Source: Fidelibacterota bacterium UBA7300 (GTDB taxonomy: Bacteria; Fidelibacterota; Marinisomatia; Marinisomatales; UBA2128). Taken from it: a DNA stretch of 24,929 nt. Positions 1 to 7,595 of the stretch are shown here, one piece after another; the stretch's first letter is position 1, and every line of letters starts with the position of its first letter. The translations under genes and the position numbers were made by a program. The stretch spans positions 1 through 24,929 of the forward strand of contig DKQU01000040.1 of the NCBI GenBank assembly GCA_002471865.1. The letters are read 5' to 3'. Below the pieces are notes generated by a model. That model ran no database searches and was not told where the DNA came from. It saw nothing but the letters and a program-made list of their open reading frames with translations.

Positions 1-96
1 ATTACCGGCAAGTTTCGTCATACAGATACTGTAGCCGGAGCCGATGCCCTGCTCATTATTCGTAAAATCCAAAATGCAGTCAGAATGACGTTTTAA
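1..96 (+). CDS. C-terminal end of an unidentified protein (partial)
   Basis: An open frame runs from the first base to a TAA at 94-96 and encodes the last 31 residues of a protein that begins outside the window. The tail is mostly polar at first, then forms an amphipathic stretch (ADALLIIRKIQNAV). There is too little sequence to name a family. A rho-independent terminator follows within 20 bases, which supports this being the true 3' end of a transcribed gene rather than a chance frame. Confidence 0.5.
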   Translation: MTGKFRHTDTVAGADALLIIRKIQNAVRMTF

Positions 97-115
97 TTAA
101 TAGAGAAATCACTTT

Positions 116-144
116 AAAAACCCCGCTCTCGTGTGGGGTTTTTT
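116..144 (+). terminator. Rho-independent terminator
   Basis: AAAAACCCC (116-124) pairs with GGGGTTTTT (135-143) across a 10-base loop and ends in a run of T. It lies just after the partial gene ending at 96 and separates it from the acyltransferase operon. The structure is nearly symmetrical (A-run, hairpin, T-run), so it may also work on the minus strand. Confidence 0.85.
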
Positions 145-187
145 GTATCTTCACCTACCACCAAATTGTTATATTCTCTGCAACATC

Positions 188-1300
188 ATGATTAACATCC
201 GAACAGTCAGCTCAAAAGCCGAGCTCAAAGCTTTTATCAAGTTCCCGTGGAAGATCTACGAGGGAAATCCCAATTGGGTACCGCCCCTCATTATTGACAG
301 AATGGAATTCCTAAATCGTGAGAAAAATCCGTTCTTTCAGCATTCGGACGCGGAACTGTTCACGGCTGAAAAAGATGGAAATATAGTAGGTCGCATTGCA
401 GCAGTCAAGTACACGCGACATCTAGAAACCTACAAAGACGATGTAGGGTTTTTCGGGTTTTTCGAATGTATCGATGATAAAGATGTGGCTCACGCCCTTT
501 TTAAACAAGCTGAAGAGTGGCTCTCAGATCAAGGATTAAGAAGAGTGCGAGGTCCTATGAATTTCACCATCAATGATGAGTGTGGGCTCCTAATCGACGC
601 CTTCGACCTCCCGCCAGTTCTCTTGATGACTTACAATCCCCCGTACTATCAGGAGTTGGTGGAATCGTACGGTTTTGAGAAATCTCAAGACTTGTACGCG
701 TATCGGATTACCCGGCCGGAAGCGATCCCTGACCGGCTAAAGAGAGCTTTGAAGATCCAGGAAAAACGTCACGGGATCCGCATCCGTACAGTCAATATGA
801 AGGACTTTGAAAGTGAAGTAGATCGTGTTCATAGCATTCATGATCAGGCGTGGTCAGAAAACTGGGGTGCTGTACCTCTTACCCGGGCAGAATTCCAAAA
901 GATCGGGAAAGAACTTAAATTGGTACTTGATCCTGATTTGCTGTTCATTGCAGAAGCGGACGGGGAACCGGTAGGCATGACAGTCTGCGTCCCAAATATG
1001 AACAGCGCACTTAAGCACGCCAACGGACGTCTGCTCCCATTTGGACTGTTCAAGATTCTGTGGCACAAGCGGAACATTGATTCTCTCAGAGTGATCATCA
1101 TGGGTATTTTGAAAGAACATCGCCATAAAGCTCTGGATACAGCCATGTATTTTAAGCTCATGGAAGCGGCATTGGCGAAAGGGTACCAATGGGGCGAGAT
1201 GTCGTGGATTCTCGAGTCGAATGCCCCCATGCGCAGAGTTCTGGAACGGCTGGGGACTGAGCTCTACAAAACCTATCGCATCTACGAAAAACCTATTTAA
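188..1300 (+). CDS. GNAT-fold N-acyltransferase, bacterial ceramide synthase (bCerS)-like candidate
   Basis: 370 residues, roughly twice the length of a minimal GNAT enzyme. The N-terminal part holds FPWKIYEGNPNWVPPL (about 19-34) and the block RGPMNFTINDECGLLIDAF (121-139). These are typical of a large GNAT-related family often labelled only 'N-acetyltransferase' or, wrongly, 'dATP pyrophosphohydrolase'. A second GNAT-like unit (FIAEADGEPVGMTVCVPN) lies in the C-terminal half. I chose the ATG at 188: the upstream frame to 131 would start inside the terminator hairpin and encodes an unlike sequence. It is first in an operon, 9 bases before an extended SDR that is followed by an Aur1-type PAP2 protein. 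A GNAT-fold acyltransferase beside a CerR-like reductase is the pairing known from Caulobacter ceramide synthesis, so long-chain N-acylation of a sphingoid base is my inferred role. The GNAT fold is firm; the substrate is not. Confidence 0.7.
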   Translation: MINIRTVSSKAELKAFIKFPWKIYEGNPNWVPPLIIDRMEFLNREKNPFFQHSDAELFTAEKDGNIVGRIAAVKYTRHLETYKDDVGFFGFFECIDDKDVAHALFKQAEEWLSDQGLRRVRGPMNFTINDECGLLIDAFDLPPVLLMTYNPPYYQELVESYGFEKSQDLYAYRITRPEAIPDRLKRALKIQEKRHGIRIRTVNMKDFESEVDRVHSIHDQAWSENWGAVPLTRAEFQKIGKELKLVLDPDLLFIAEADGEPVGMTVCVPNMNSALKHANGRLLPFGLFKILWHKRNIDSLRVIIMGILKEHRHKALDTAMYFKLMEAALAKGYQWGEMSWILESNAPMRRVLERLGTELYKTYRIYEKPI

Positions 1301-1309
1301 TATAAACAG

Positions 1310-2293
1310 ATGAGAGTTTTGGTAACAGGCGCTTCGGGTTTTATCGGCAGCCATCTGACAGATGTTCTGACTGCTGCCGGACATGAGGTGACAGCTCTTG
1401 TCCGGACAACCAGCAATCTACGCTGGCTCGAAGGATCTCCAGCCAAGCTTTTAACCGGTGATGTACTGGACAAGGATTCGCTGGCTTCTGCTGTTGCGGA
1501 TCAGGAGATCATTTTTCACGTAGCCGGAGCTGTTATCGCCAAAGACCTGCAAGGATTCGACAGCACCAACTTCCACGGCAGTGAAAACATCATGGAAGCG
1601 ATCCTGCAACATAACCCCGGTGTAAAGAAAGTAATTTACGTTTCGTCCCTCGCTGCGGGCGGACCCACTACACCTGATCACCCTTTGACGGAAGATGACC
1701 CCAGTCAGCCGATCTCAGATTACGGCGCCTCCAAACTCCGGGGTGAAGAGTCGGTACTCAGCTATAGCGATCGGATTCATACGGTTTCCATCCGACCTCC
1801 CATTGTCTATGGACCGCGGGATAAAGGATTACTCACTTTTTTTAAGGTTGTAAAGATGCATCTGAAACTCAACCTGGGGATGAGCCATCGCTATATCACT
1901 CTCATTCATGTTAGCGATCTTGTGCAAGCCATGATGCTATTGGCTGAGAAGGAGACTGTCAGCGGTAGTTTTTACTATGTAAATGACGGTGTCCCTGCCA
2001 GAAGTTGGTTTGACATACAAAATGAGCTGGCCAAAGCTCTCGATGTTTGGACTGTTCCACTAAAACTTCCGCTGGCGTTGGCGTTCATCTCCATTGCCGC
2101 CATGCACATCATTCAGAAAATAACCGGGAAACGATCGTTCTTAAACCTCAACAAATACAGCGAAATGGCTCAGCGGGCGTGGATCTGTGATGGGAGGAAA
2201 ATCTGTGATGAATTTGGATATTCTCCAAAAGTGACTGTGGAAGATGGATTCGTCGAAACTACTGAGTGGTACCGGGAAGCAGGATGGCTCTAA
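1310..2293 (+). CDS. NAD(P)-dependent epimerase/dehydratase (extended SDR), CerR-like candidate
   Basis: 327 residues. The N terminus has the Rossmann nucleotide-binding motif TGASGFIG (6-13). The catalytic set is visible as YVSSLAAGG (Ser112/113) and Tyr138-x3-Lys142 in DYGASK. RPPIVYGPRDKG (about 162-173) is typical of the 3-beta-hydroxysteroid dehydrogenase/epimerase branch of extended SDRs. It starts 9 bases after the acyltransferase gene, and its last 10 bases overlap the next gene, so the three are almost certainly co-transcribed. Bacterial ceramide reductase CerR belongs to this extended-SDR class and reduces the 3-keto group, which fits the context. A nucleotide-sugar epimerase is the main alternative; no sugar-pathway genes are nearby. 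Confidence 0.75.
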   Translation: MRVLVTGASGFIGSHLTDVLTAAGHEVTALVRTTSNLRWLEGSPAKLLTGDVLDKDSLASAVADQEIIFHVAGAVIAKDLQGFDSTNFHGSENIMEAILQHNPGVKKVIYVSSLAAGGPTTPDHPLTEDDPSQPISDYGASKLRGEESVLSYSDRIHTVSIRPPIVYGPRDKGLLTFFKVVKMHLKLNLGMSHRYITLIHVSDLVQAMMLLAEKETVSGSFYYVNDGVPARSWFDIQNELAKALDVWTVPLKLPLALAFISIAAMHIIQKITGKRSFLNLNKYSEMAQRAWICDGRKICDEFGYSPKVTVEDGFVETTEWYREAGWL

Positions 2294-3138
2294 CCGTGTG
2301 GAAAAGATTGCGGCCAGTTGATATTGCCGTCCTCATTTATAATTTTACCATAACTCTGCACATCCTTATCTCGGCCGGGAAACTGCCTAACTGGTCGTCC
2401 ATGTTGATAATCCACGGGGCTATCTTTGGCGGAATTGCTTGGCTGGCGACAATGGATGATAACAACTCCAATCCGTTGGTACAGTGGATAAAAATAGTGT
2501 ACCCGGTGACACTATTGGTATGGTTCTATCCTGAAGTGGGGCTTCTTCATCATACCGTTACCCCATACAATCTCGATCCCATGCTCATGTCGTGGGAACT
2601 CTCCATCTTCCCGAATGAACTATATGTTTCCATTCCAAAATCTCTCAATCTGTTAAGTCTGGAGATTCTGCACGCTGCTTACTTCAGCTACTACTTTTTG
2701 GGATTTGTTCCGCTGATCATCGCCTGGAAGTTGAAACGTGAGAGGATTGGCGAGTACTTATTTGTCGGCTGTTCCAGCATGTTCATCCACTACTGGATCT
2801 GTATCCTCATCCCTGCGGATGGCCCTGTACATATGCGGGATGGGATTATGCCTTCCGGCATACTTTTTATACCCATTATGGAATCCATCTATTCCTCCGC
2901 AGCAAACCAAGGTGGCGCCGCTTTCCCAAGTACTCACGCAGCGGCAGCGGTCATTGCCGGATGGTACTCAGTTCACTGGTTTCCAAAACTCAAATGGTTC
3001 TTTATTACCTTAGTTTTACTTATACTCATCTCTACAGTAACCTGTACCTTTCACTATACGATTGACACCATTGCAGGAACCTTCACAGGTTTTGCTGCTC
3101 TTGTCGGATTAAAGAAGCTTTACAGAGAACTTTTCTAA
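2284..3138 (+). CDS. Aur1/Ipt1-type PAP2 membrane phosphotransferase or phosphatase
   Basis: 284 residues with several hydrophobic segments spread along the length (for example about 14-30, 40-55, 70-82, 130-148, 160-177, 238-253). The PAP2 catalytic motifs are clear: AFPSTHAA with His218 as the likely proton donor, and STVTCTFHYTID with nucleophile-type His257 and Asp261. This arrangement, with a late C2/C3 pair in a multi-span protein, matches the inositolphosphotransferase Aur1/Ipt1 branch of PAP2. That branch moves a phosphoinositol headgroup from phosphatidylinositol to ceramide in fungi; related bacterial proteins act in inositol-lipid pathways. I start it at ATG 2284, with a purine-rich site (GGGAAGCAGG) just upstream, which gives a 10-base overlap with the preceding reductase. 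A plain lipid-phosphate phosphatase is the alternative. It is the last gene of the lipid operon. Confidence 0.75.
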   Translation: MALTVWKRLRPVDIAVLIYNFTITLHILISAGKLPNWSSMLIIHGAIFGGIAWLATMDDNNSNPLVQWIKIVYPVTLLVWFYPEVGLLHHTVTPYNLDPMLMSWELSIFPNELYVSIPKSLNLLSLEILHAAYFSYYFLGFVPLIIAWKLKRERIGEYLFVGCSSMFIHYWICILIPADGPVHMRDGIMPSGILFIPIMESIYSSAANQGGAAFPSTHAAAAVIAGWYSVHWFPKLKWFFITLVLLILISTVTCTFHYTIDTIAGTFTGFAALVGLKKLYRELF

Positions 3139-3171
3139 TGTCACAGTGTAAATTCAACGCATCTGTTTCGA

Positions 3172-3200
3172 TTGCCCGTCTCTCACCTCTCCTGTAAATT
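3172..3200 (+). promoter_or_regulatory. Sigma70-type promoter of the aminotransferase gene, probably leaderless
   Basis: TTGCCC (3172-3177), a spacer of exactly 17, then TAAATT (3195-3200). Only seven bases separate the -10 box from ATG 3208, so transcription would be expected to start at or right beside the start codon. There is no Shine-Dalgarno site. Read by eye, not computed. Confidence 0.5.
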
Positions 3201-3207
3201 CTCGATT

Positions 3208-4683
3208 ATGAATCCCAAGGACAAAGATAGCAACACTCTCTTCGAAAAAGTCCGAAAACAGTTTATCGGACTTGACACTGAATACACATTAGCCACAGGG
3301 GAAACAGAGCGGCGCATTTATCTCGATTCAACGGCAACAACCCTTATGATGGAAGCAGCTCATGAAGTGCTTGAACGTTTTTATCACCACTACGGAAACA
3401 CGCACAGTCTACTCCATTTTGACGCTAAGATTGCCTCCCGGGAATACCACTGGGCTCATGAGCGGATACTCGATTTTGTTCATGCCGACCGTGATACTTA
3501 CACTTCTTTCTTTACTGGAAGCGGTACAACGGCTGGAATAAACCGATTAGCACGCGTTTTCCGAGACATCCGACCGGATAAAGATGTGGCTGTGGTCTCA
3601 CTTATGGAACATCACTCGAACGATCTCCCCCATCGAAAACACATGAAAGAAGTCATTCACACTCCGGTGAAAGATATGGATGGGAACATGGGGTGTGTTT
3701 GCCTGGATTCACTTGAGCAGCTCCTGAAAGAAAATGAAGGTAAAATTAATTATGTCGCTCTCACCGGGGTGAGCAATGTCACCGGAATTGTTAATCCTGT
3801 CAATGAAGCCGCTGAGTTAGCTCATAAATATGGAGCACTCATGCTGGTGGATGGAGCTCAAATGTTAGCACATATGCCTGTTCATATGACGATTCCCCAT
3901 AACCCTGTTCAAAATATAGATGCTCTAGTCTTCTCCGGACACAAAACCTACGTCCCCGGTTCACCAGGTGTGGTCATTGCAAGAAAAGACATCCTTAATC
4001 AGATCGAACCAGAGGAAGTGGGTGGCGGTATGGTCCAAGATGTGTTTGTTGACCGCTACGAGGTGAAAAATTTCTTCCCGGATCGTGAAGAAGCGGGGAC
4101 CCCCAATATACCCGGAGCCATCGCTCTTGCAGCGGCCATAGATGTACTGGACCGCATTGGCATGGACTTCCTTCAGGAGGAAGAGGAACGGCTGATTAAC
4201 ATGGTAATAGATGGGATGAAGGCGAATTCAGAAATACATATCTATGGCGAATCTGATCCTAATATATGTAAACGATCGGCATCTGTCTCCTTCAACATCA
4301 AGGATATGGATCACGGTTTGGTGGCAGCGGTTCTAAACGACTATTTCGGCATTGCAGTCAGAAACGACTGTTTCTGCGCTCACCCGTATGTAAAAGAGAT
4401 GATCATGGATGATCTTTTTGAAGCGACTGAGGATATCCCTATTGAGGAGATCGAAGCTGCATTTCACCTGAAACGCGGCATGGTTCGAGCAAGTTTTGCA
4501 GTCTATACTACCGCTGAAGATATTAAAATGCTCATCTCAGCGTTAAATAATATCACCGAGCGAAAGGAATTCTATAAAAATAAATACCATGTGGTTAATG
4601 AAAACTACACCCATAAAACATTCACACTCAAGAACGATCAACGCTTCACCGTTCTATCAACTCTCGAGGAGATTCTCTCCTGA
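3208..4683 (+). CDS. Class V aminotransferase, cysteine desulfurase (SufS/Csd)-like
   Basis: 491 residues of PLP-dependent fold-type I enzyme. Visible landmarks: GSGTTAGINRLA (104-115, phosphate cup), HHSNDLP (135-141, ring-stacking His), VDGAQ (214-218, Asp and Gln contacting PLP), and SGHKTYVPGSPG with Schiff-base Lys246. The block GIAVRNDCFCAHP (381-393) aligns with the GIAVRTGHHCA region of SufS-type desulfurases, so Cys390 sits at the catalytic persulfide position. Cys388 is an extra cysteine there. At about 490 residues it is longer than the usual 400-410, with an N-terminal extension of about 35 and a C-terminal tail of about 60. I reject the TTG at 3172 as a start because it coincides with the -35 box. 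No Suf or Isc partner genes are adjacent, so its sulfur acceptor is unknown. It could also be an isopenicillin-epimerase-like or selenocysteine-lyase-type relative. Confidence 0.8.
   Translation: MNPKDKDSNTLFEKVRKQFIGLDTEYTLATGETERRIYLDSTATTLMMEAAHEVLERFYHHYGNTHSLLHFDAKIASREYHWAHERILDFVHADRDTYTSFFTGSGTTAGINRLARVFRDIRPDKDVAVVSLMEHHSNDLPHRKHMKEVIHTPVKDMDGNMGCVCLDSLEQLLKENEGKINYVALTGVSNVTGIVNPVNEAAELAHKYGALMLVDGAQMLAHMPVHMTIPHNPVQNIDALVFSGHKTYVPGSPGVVIARKDILNQIEPEEVGGGMVQDVFVDRYEVKNFFPDREEAGTPNIPGAIALAAAIDVLDRIGMDFLQEEEERLINMVIDGMKANSEIHIYGESDPNICKRSASVSFNIKDMDHGLVAAVLNDYFGIAVRNDCFCAHPYVKEMIMDDLFEATEDIPIEEIEAAFHLKRGMVRASFAVYTTAEDIKMLISALNNITERKEFYKNKYHVVNENYTHKTFTLKNDQRFTVLSTLEEILS
4666..4682 (+). 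promoter_or_regulatory. Shine-Dalgarno site and CTG start codon overlapping an upstream stop
   Basis: GAGGAG (4666-4671) lies eight bases before CTG 4680-4682, whose last two bases are also the first two of the TGA (4681-4683) ending the aminotransferase gene. The overlap CTGA mimics the usual ATGA coupling. The reading frame opened by CTG encodes a signal peptide that the next in-frame candidate (TTG 4734) would remove. Confidence 0.5.
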
Positions 4684-5129
4684 GCAAAGCGGTATTCATT
4701 CGTCTTTTCTTCGTACTACCTTTTGTTTTTGTTTTGAACCTCACCGGGCAAGATATTGATTCTTTACTCACCACTACTTTTCAACCTTCGCCAACACTTT
4801 TCCACCATTTGAAAATGCCTGTATTTCAAGGGAGACCTTACTATTTGGAGTTATTTGTGGATGCTCCTGCAGATAAAATCAATTCTGCTTCAATATTTTA
4901 CAGCACCAAACATATCGCTCAATATCGCGAGGAAGCGCTAGAAATGTATCGAGGTCGCTATCGTTACAAGTACGATCCAGCAATCCATCTTGGTGAAAAG
5001 TTCACATATTTCTTTGTTGTAACCGAAAACGACTATGGTATCCACGCTACACCACTAGACAGCTCAGGTCACATCTCACCAAAGGTGCTGGAACCGGTGG
5101 ATCCACTGGAATATTTCAGAAGGAAGTGA
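4680..5129 (+). CDS. Small exported protein of unknown function (CTG start proposed)
   Basis: 149 residues if started at CTG 4680, 131 if started at TTG 4734. The longer reading gives a normal signal peptide: an N-terminal Lys and Arg (SKAVFIR), a hydrophobic core (LFFVLPFVFVLN), then LTGQD. There is no ATG, GTG or TTG in frame upstream of the core. The mature part is beta-rich, with alternating aromatic and polar residues (SIFYSTKH, KFTYFFVVTEN) that suggest a single immunoglobulin- or fibronectin-like sandwich, but I do not recognise a family. It overlaps the preceding aminotransferase by 4 bases and the ligA ATG follows its stop by 2 bases, so it is translated as the middle gene of an operon. 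Confidence 0.6.
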   Translation: MSKAVFIRLFFVLPFVFVLNLTGQDIDSLLTTTFQPSPTLFHHLKMPVFQGRPYYLELFVDAPADKINSASIFYSTKHIAQYREEALEMYRGRYRYKYDPAIHLGEKFTYFFVVTENDYGIHATPLDSSGHISPKVLEPVDPLEYFRRK

Positions 5130-5131
5130 TC

Positions 5132-7138
5132 ATGGCAGTCTCTTCTATCCACCAAAAGTGGGAAAATCTTCGCCGGCAGATCGAACAGCACAACTATCGC
5201 TACCATGTCCTCGATGATCCGGAAATTTCGGATGTTGAATATGATAAACTCTTTCGACAACTTATTGAACTGGAAGAAACCCATCCAGCACTCAAAACTC
5301 CCGATTCCCCCAGCCGGCGTGTAGGAGCACCTCCTCTCGCCAAGTTTGGATCTGTTACTCATCGGTCTCTCATGCTAAGTTTGGATAACGCCATGAACCG
5401 GGACGAACTTATAGCATTTGACGGGCGACTTAAGCGGGCGCTAGACAGTCAAGATGAGATAACTTATATAGCCGAACCGAAGCTCGACGGTTTGGCAATC
5501 TCCCTCGTTTATGAAAACGGACTGCTCTCTACGGGCGCTACTCGAGGCGACGGTCGAACCGGAGAAGATATCACTCAGAACTTGCGTACCATCCACACTA
5601 TCCCGCTCCGACTTCAGGGCCAAGCTGTGCCACCTATTGTGGAAATCCGCGGGGAAGTGTTCATAGAAAAAGAGCAGTTTAAAAAGCTAAACCGAAAACG
5701 TGAAGAAGCCGCAGAACCGGCTTTTGCCAATCCACGTAACGCAGCGGCAGGGAGCCTTCGCCAACTTGACTCTTCAGTGACTGCTGAAAGACCGCTTAAG
5801 TTTTTCGCTTATGAACTAACCTCAGCAGAAGGGATAAATTACACATCCCATGGGGAGAGTCTCGAGCAACTCCAGAAGTGGCAAGTACCCGTCAATCCAA
5901 ATATTTCGAACTGCACAAACATTGAGGAAGCCATTGCCTATTACGAGGAATGGGAGGAGAATCGGAACACACTTCCTTACGAAATTGACGGCGTTGTCAT
6001 CAAAGTGAACAGTACCTCGGAGCGAGAACAGCTGGGGATCAAAAGCCGGTCGCCCAGATGGGCTATCTCCGGTAAGTTCAAGGCTCAACAGGCGACAACA
6101 GTGGTAGAGGATATTGTGCCATCAATTGGTAGAACCGGAGCCGTGACACCCGTTGCTCATCTGCAGCCAGTAAATGTGGGTGGAGTGATTGTCAGCCGCG
6201 CCACGCTGCACAATCAGGATGAAATCGATCGCAAGGACATCCGTACTGGTGATACCGTACTCATCCAGAGAGCAGGAGATGTGATTCCAGAGGTTGTGAA
6301 GGTCATCACGGAAAAACGTCCTGATGAGGCTGTAAAATATATCCTCCCTGAAGAGTGCCCGTCTTGCGGTGCTGAAGTTATTCGACCGGAGGAGGAAGCA
6401 GTTGCTCGCTGTCATAATATCTCCTGTCCGGCTCAAGTAAAAGGAAGAATTGAACACTTTGCCTCCAAACGCGCTTTGGATATTGACGGCCTGGGAAGCA
6501 AAGTGGTAAGTCAGCTAATTGAGAGCGGACTTGTGTACAGTTTTGCTGATCTCTTCTATCTGTCCAAAGAGCAATTATTGGGATTGGAACGAATGGGTGA
6601 CCTCTCGGCTCAAAACTTGATAGACGCTATTGATACCAGCAAAGAGACAACTCTTGCCCGCTTCATCTATGGACTGGGAATTCGTAATGTAGGTGAGCAT
6701 GTGGCGGACGTATTGGCTCGGAAGTACCGTTCTCTGGAGGTCTTAATGGACAGCACGGCTGAAGAATTAGAAGCTGTGGATGAAGTAGGACCTATCGTCG
6801 CTGAGTCCATTGTGAGTTTTTTTGGCAGCAAAGAGAATCGCGACACAATCAGGCGCTGTCTGTCCGGTGGTGTATTTTTATCTGTACCGGAAACGCCAGA
6901 AAAAACAGATCTGGCGGTAAGAGGGAAAACATTCGTTTTCACAGGTAAGCTGGAGCAATTCACTCGTCAGGATGGTGAAGAAATGGTAAGAAATCTAGGG
7001 GGCCGAGCGGCCAAGTCAGTGAGCAGCAAAACAGATTTTATTATAGCGGGGACAGGTGCTGGATCCAAACTAATCAAAGCTAGAAAACTGAATATAACCG
7101 TCTTAAACGAGGATGAATTTCTGGCATTAATGAGCTGA
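5132..7138 (+). CDS. ligA: NAD-dependent DNA ligase
   Basis: 668 residues, the normal LigA length. Order of domains: N-terminal Ia domain with HNYRYHVLDDPEISDVEYD (20-38); adenylation domain with EPKLDG, where Lys117 is the AMP-accepting lysine; OB fold with SIGRTGAVTPVA; four-cysteine zinc finger (Cys409, Cys412, Cys427, Cys432); helix-hairpin-helix repeats (about 445-580); C-terminal BRCT domain (about 590-668, GKTFVFTGKLE). It seals nicks in replication and repair using NAD+ as the adenylate donor. The ATG at 5132 is preceded by AGAAGGAAG with a five-base spacing, which favours it over GTG 5126. The gene directly follows the small exported protein, so its expression may depend on the upstream promoter at 3172. 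Confidence 0.97.
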   Translation: MAVSSIHQKWENLRRQIEQHNYRYHVLDDPEISDVEYDKLFRQLIELEETHPALKTPDSPSRRVGAPPLAKFGSVTHRSLMLSLDNAMNRDELIAFDGRLKRALDSQDEITYIAEPKLDGLAISLVYENGLLSTGATRGDGRTGEDITQNLRTIHTIPLRLQGQAVPPIVEIRGEVFIEKEQFKKLNRKREEAAEPAFANPRNAAAGSLRQLDSSVTAERPLKFFAYELTSAEGINYTSHGESLEQLQKWQVPVNPNISNCTNIEEAIAYYEEWEENRNTLPYEIDGVVIKVNSTSEREQLGIKSRSPRWAISGKFKAQQATTVVEDIVPSIGRTGAVTPVAHLQPVNVGGVIVSRATLHNQDEIDRKDIRTGDTVLIQRAGDVIPEVVKVITEKRPDEAVKYILPEECPSCGAEVIRPEEEAVARCHNISCPAQVKGRIEHFASKRALDIDGLGSKVVSQLIESGLVYSFADLFYLSKEQLLGLERMGDLSAQNLIDAIDTSKETTLARFIYGLGIRNVGEHVADVLARKYRSLEVLMDSTAEELEAVDEVGPIVAESIVSFFGSKENRDTIRRCLSGGVFLSVPETPEKTDLAVRGKTFVFTGKLEQFTRQDGEEMVRNLGGRAAKSVSSKTDFIIAGTGAGSKLIKARKLNITVLNEDEFLALMS

Positions 7139-7203
7139 AAAAAGTAAATAGATAGTTTCACAGAAACAGATTTATTACTACTTTACATAATCAGGAAACG
7201 TCA

Positions 7204-7572
7204 ATGTCATACGAAGATATTAACAAAATGATGAAAATTGAAGACATCATAAATGATGTTGTACTCATTGTTGTAGAAAAAAGTGAAGGACTGGCGGCGG
7301 CCGGTATTGACAAAGATAGATTCTACGCAAAGGTTATCGGTTATGATGAATTTGGATTGTGGGTAGAGCACCCCAACTTCGAAGTGATAATTTCTGAAGA
7401 TTCAAAAGGAAAACCCCTGCCTCCGGGAAAAGTGACGCGGGAAAAGTTCTGTGCTTCAATACAAATCCAGTGGCAATATATTTCTACTTTGGTACACTTT
7501 CCCAACCGAGAAGGGTTCGATTTCCCTTCACCATTCGATCGGCAGATCGGCTTTAGCGGCCAAGACGACTGA
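7204..7572 (+). CDS. Conserved-looking small protein, unknown function
   Basis: 122 residues, no signal peptide or membrane segment. The sequence is acidic and looks like a compact alpha/beta protein: a helical start (MSYEDINKMMKIEDIINDV), then strands such as FYAKVIGYDEFGLWVEHP. The C-terminal half carries PPGKVTREKFCASIQIQWQYI and ends in an acidic tail (FSGQDD). I do not recognise the family. AGGAAA (7193-7198) gives a plausible ribosome binding site ahead of ATG 7204. It lies 65 bases after ligA on the same strand and meets a minus-strand SDR gene tail-to-tail with a 23-base gap and no obvious terminator. Confidence 0.6.
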   Translation: MSYEDINKMMKIEDIINDVVLIVVEKSEGLAAAGIDKDRFYAKVIGYDEFGLWVEHPNFEVIISEDSKGKPLPPGKVTREKFCASIQIQWQYISTLVHFPNREGFDFPSPFDRQIGFSGQDD

Positions 7573-7595
7573 GTTCTCTCAAACCAAATCTGCTT

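Noticed and set aside
131..187. Longer N terminus for the acyltransferase starting at GTG 131
   Set aside because: The start lies inside the terminator hairpin and the extra 19 residues do not resemble the family; ATG 188 fits better.
854..1384. Minus-strand open frames of 128 and 176 residues
   Set aside because: They lie antisense to the acyltransferase gene, have no recognisable motif, and are shadows of its codon pattern.
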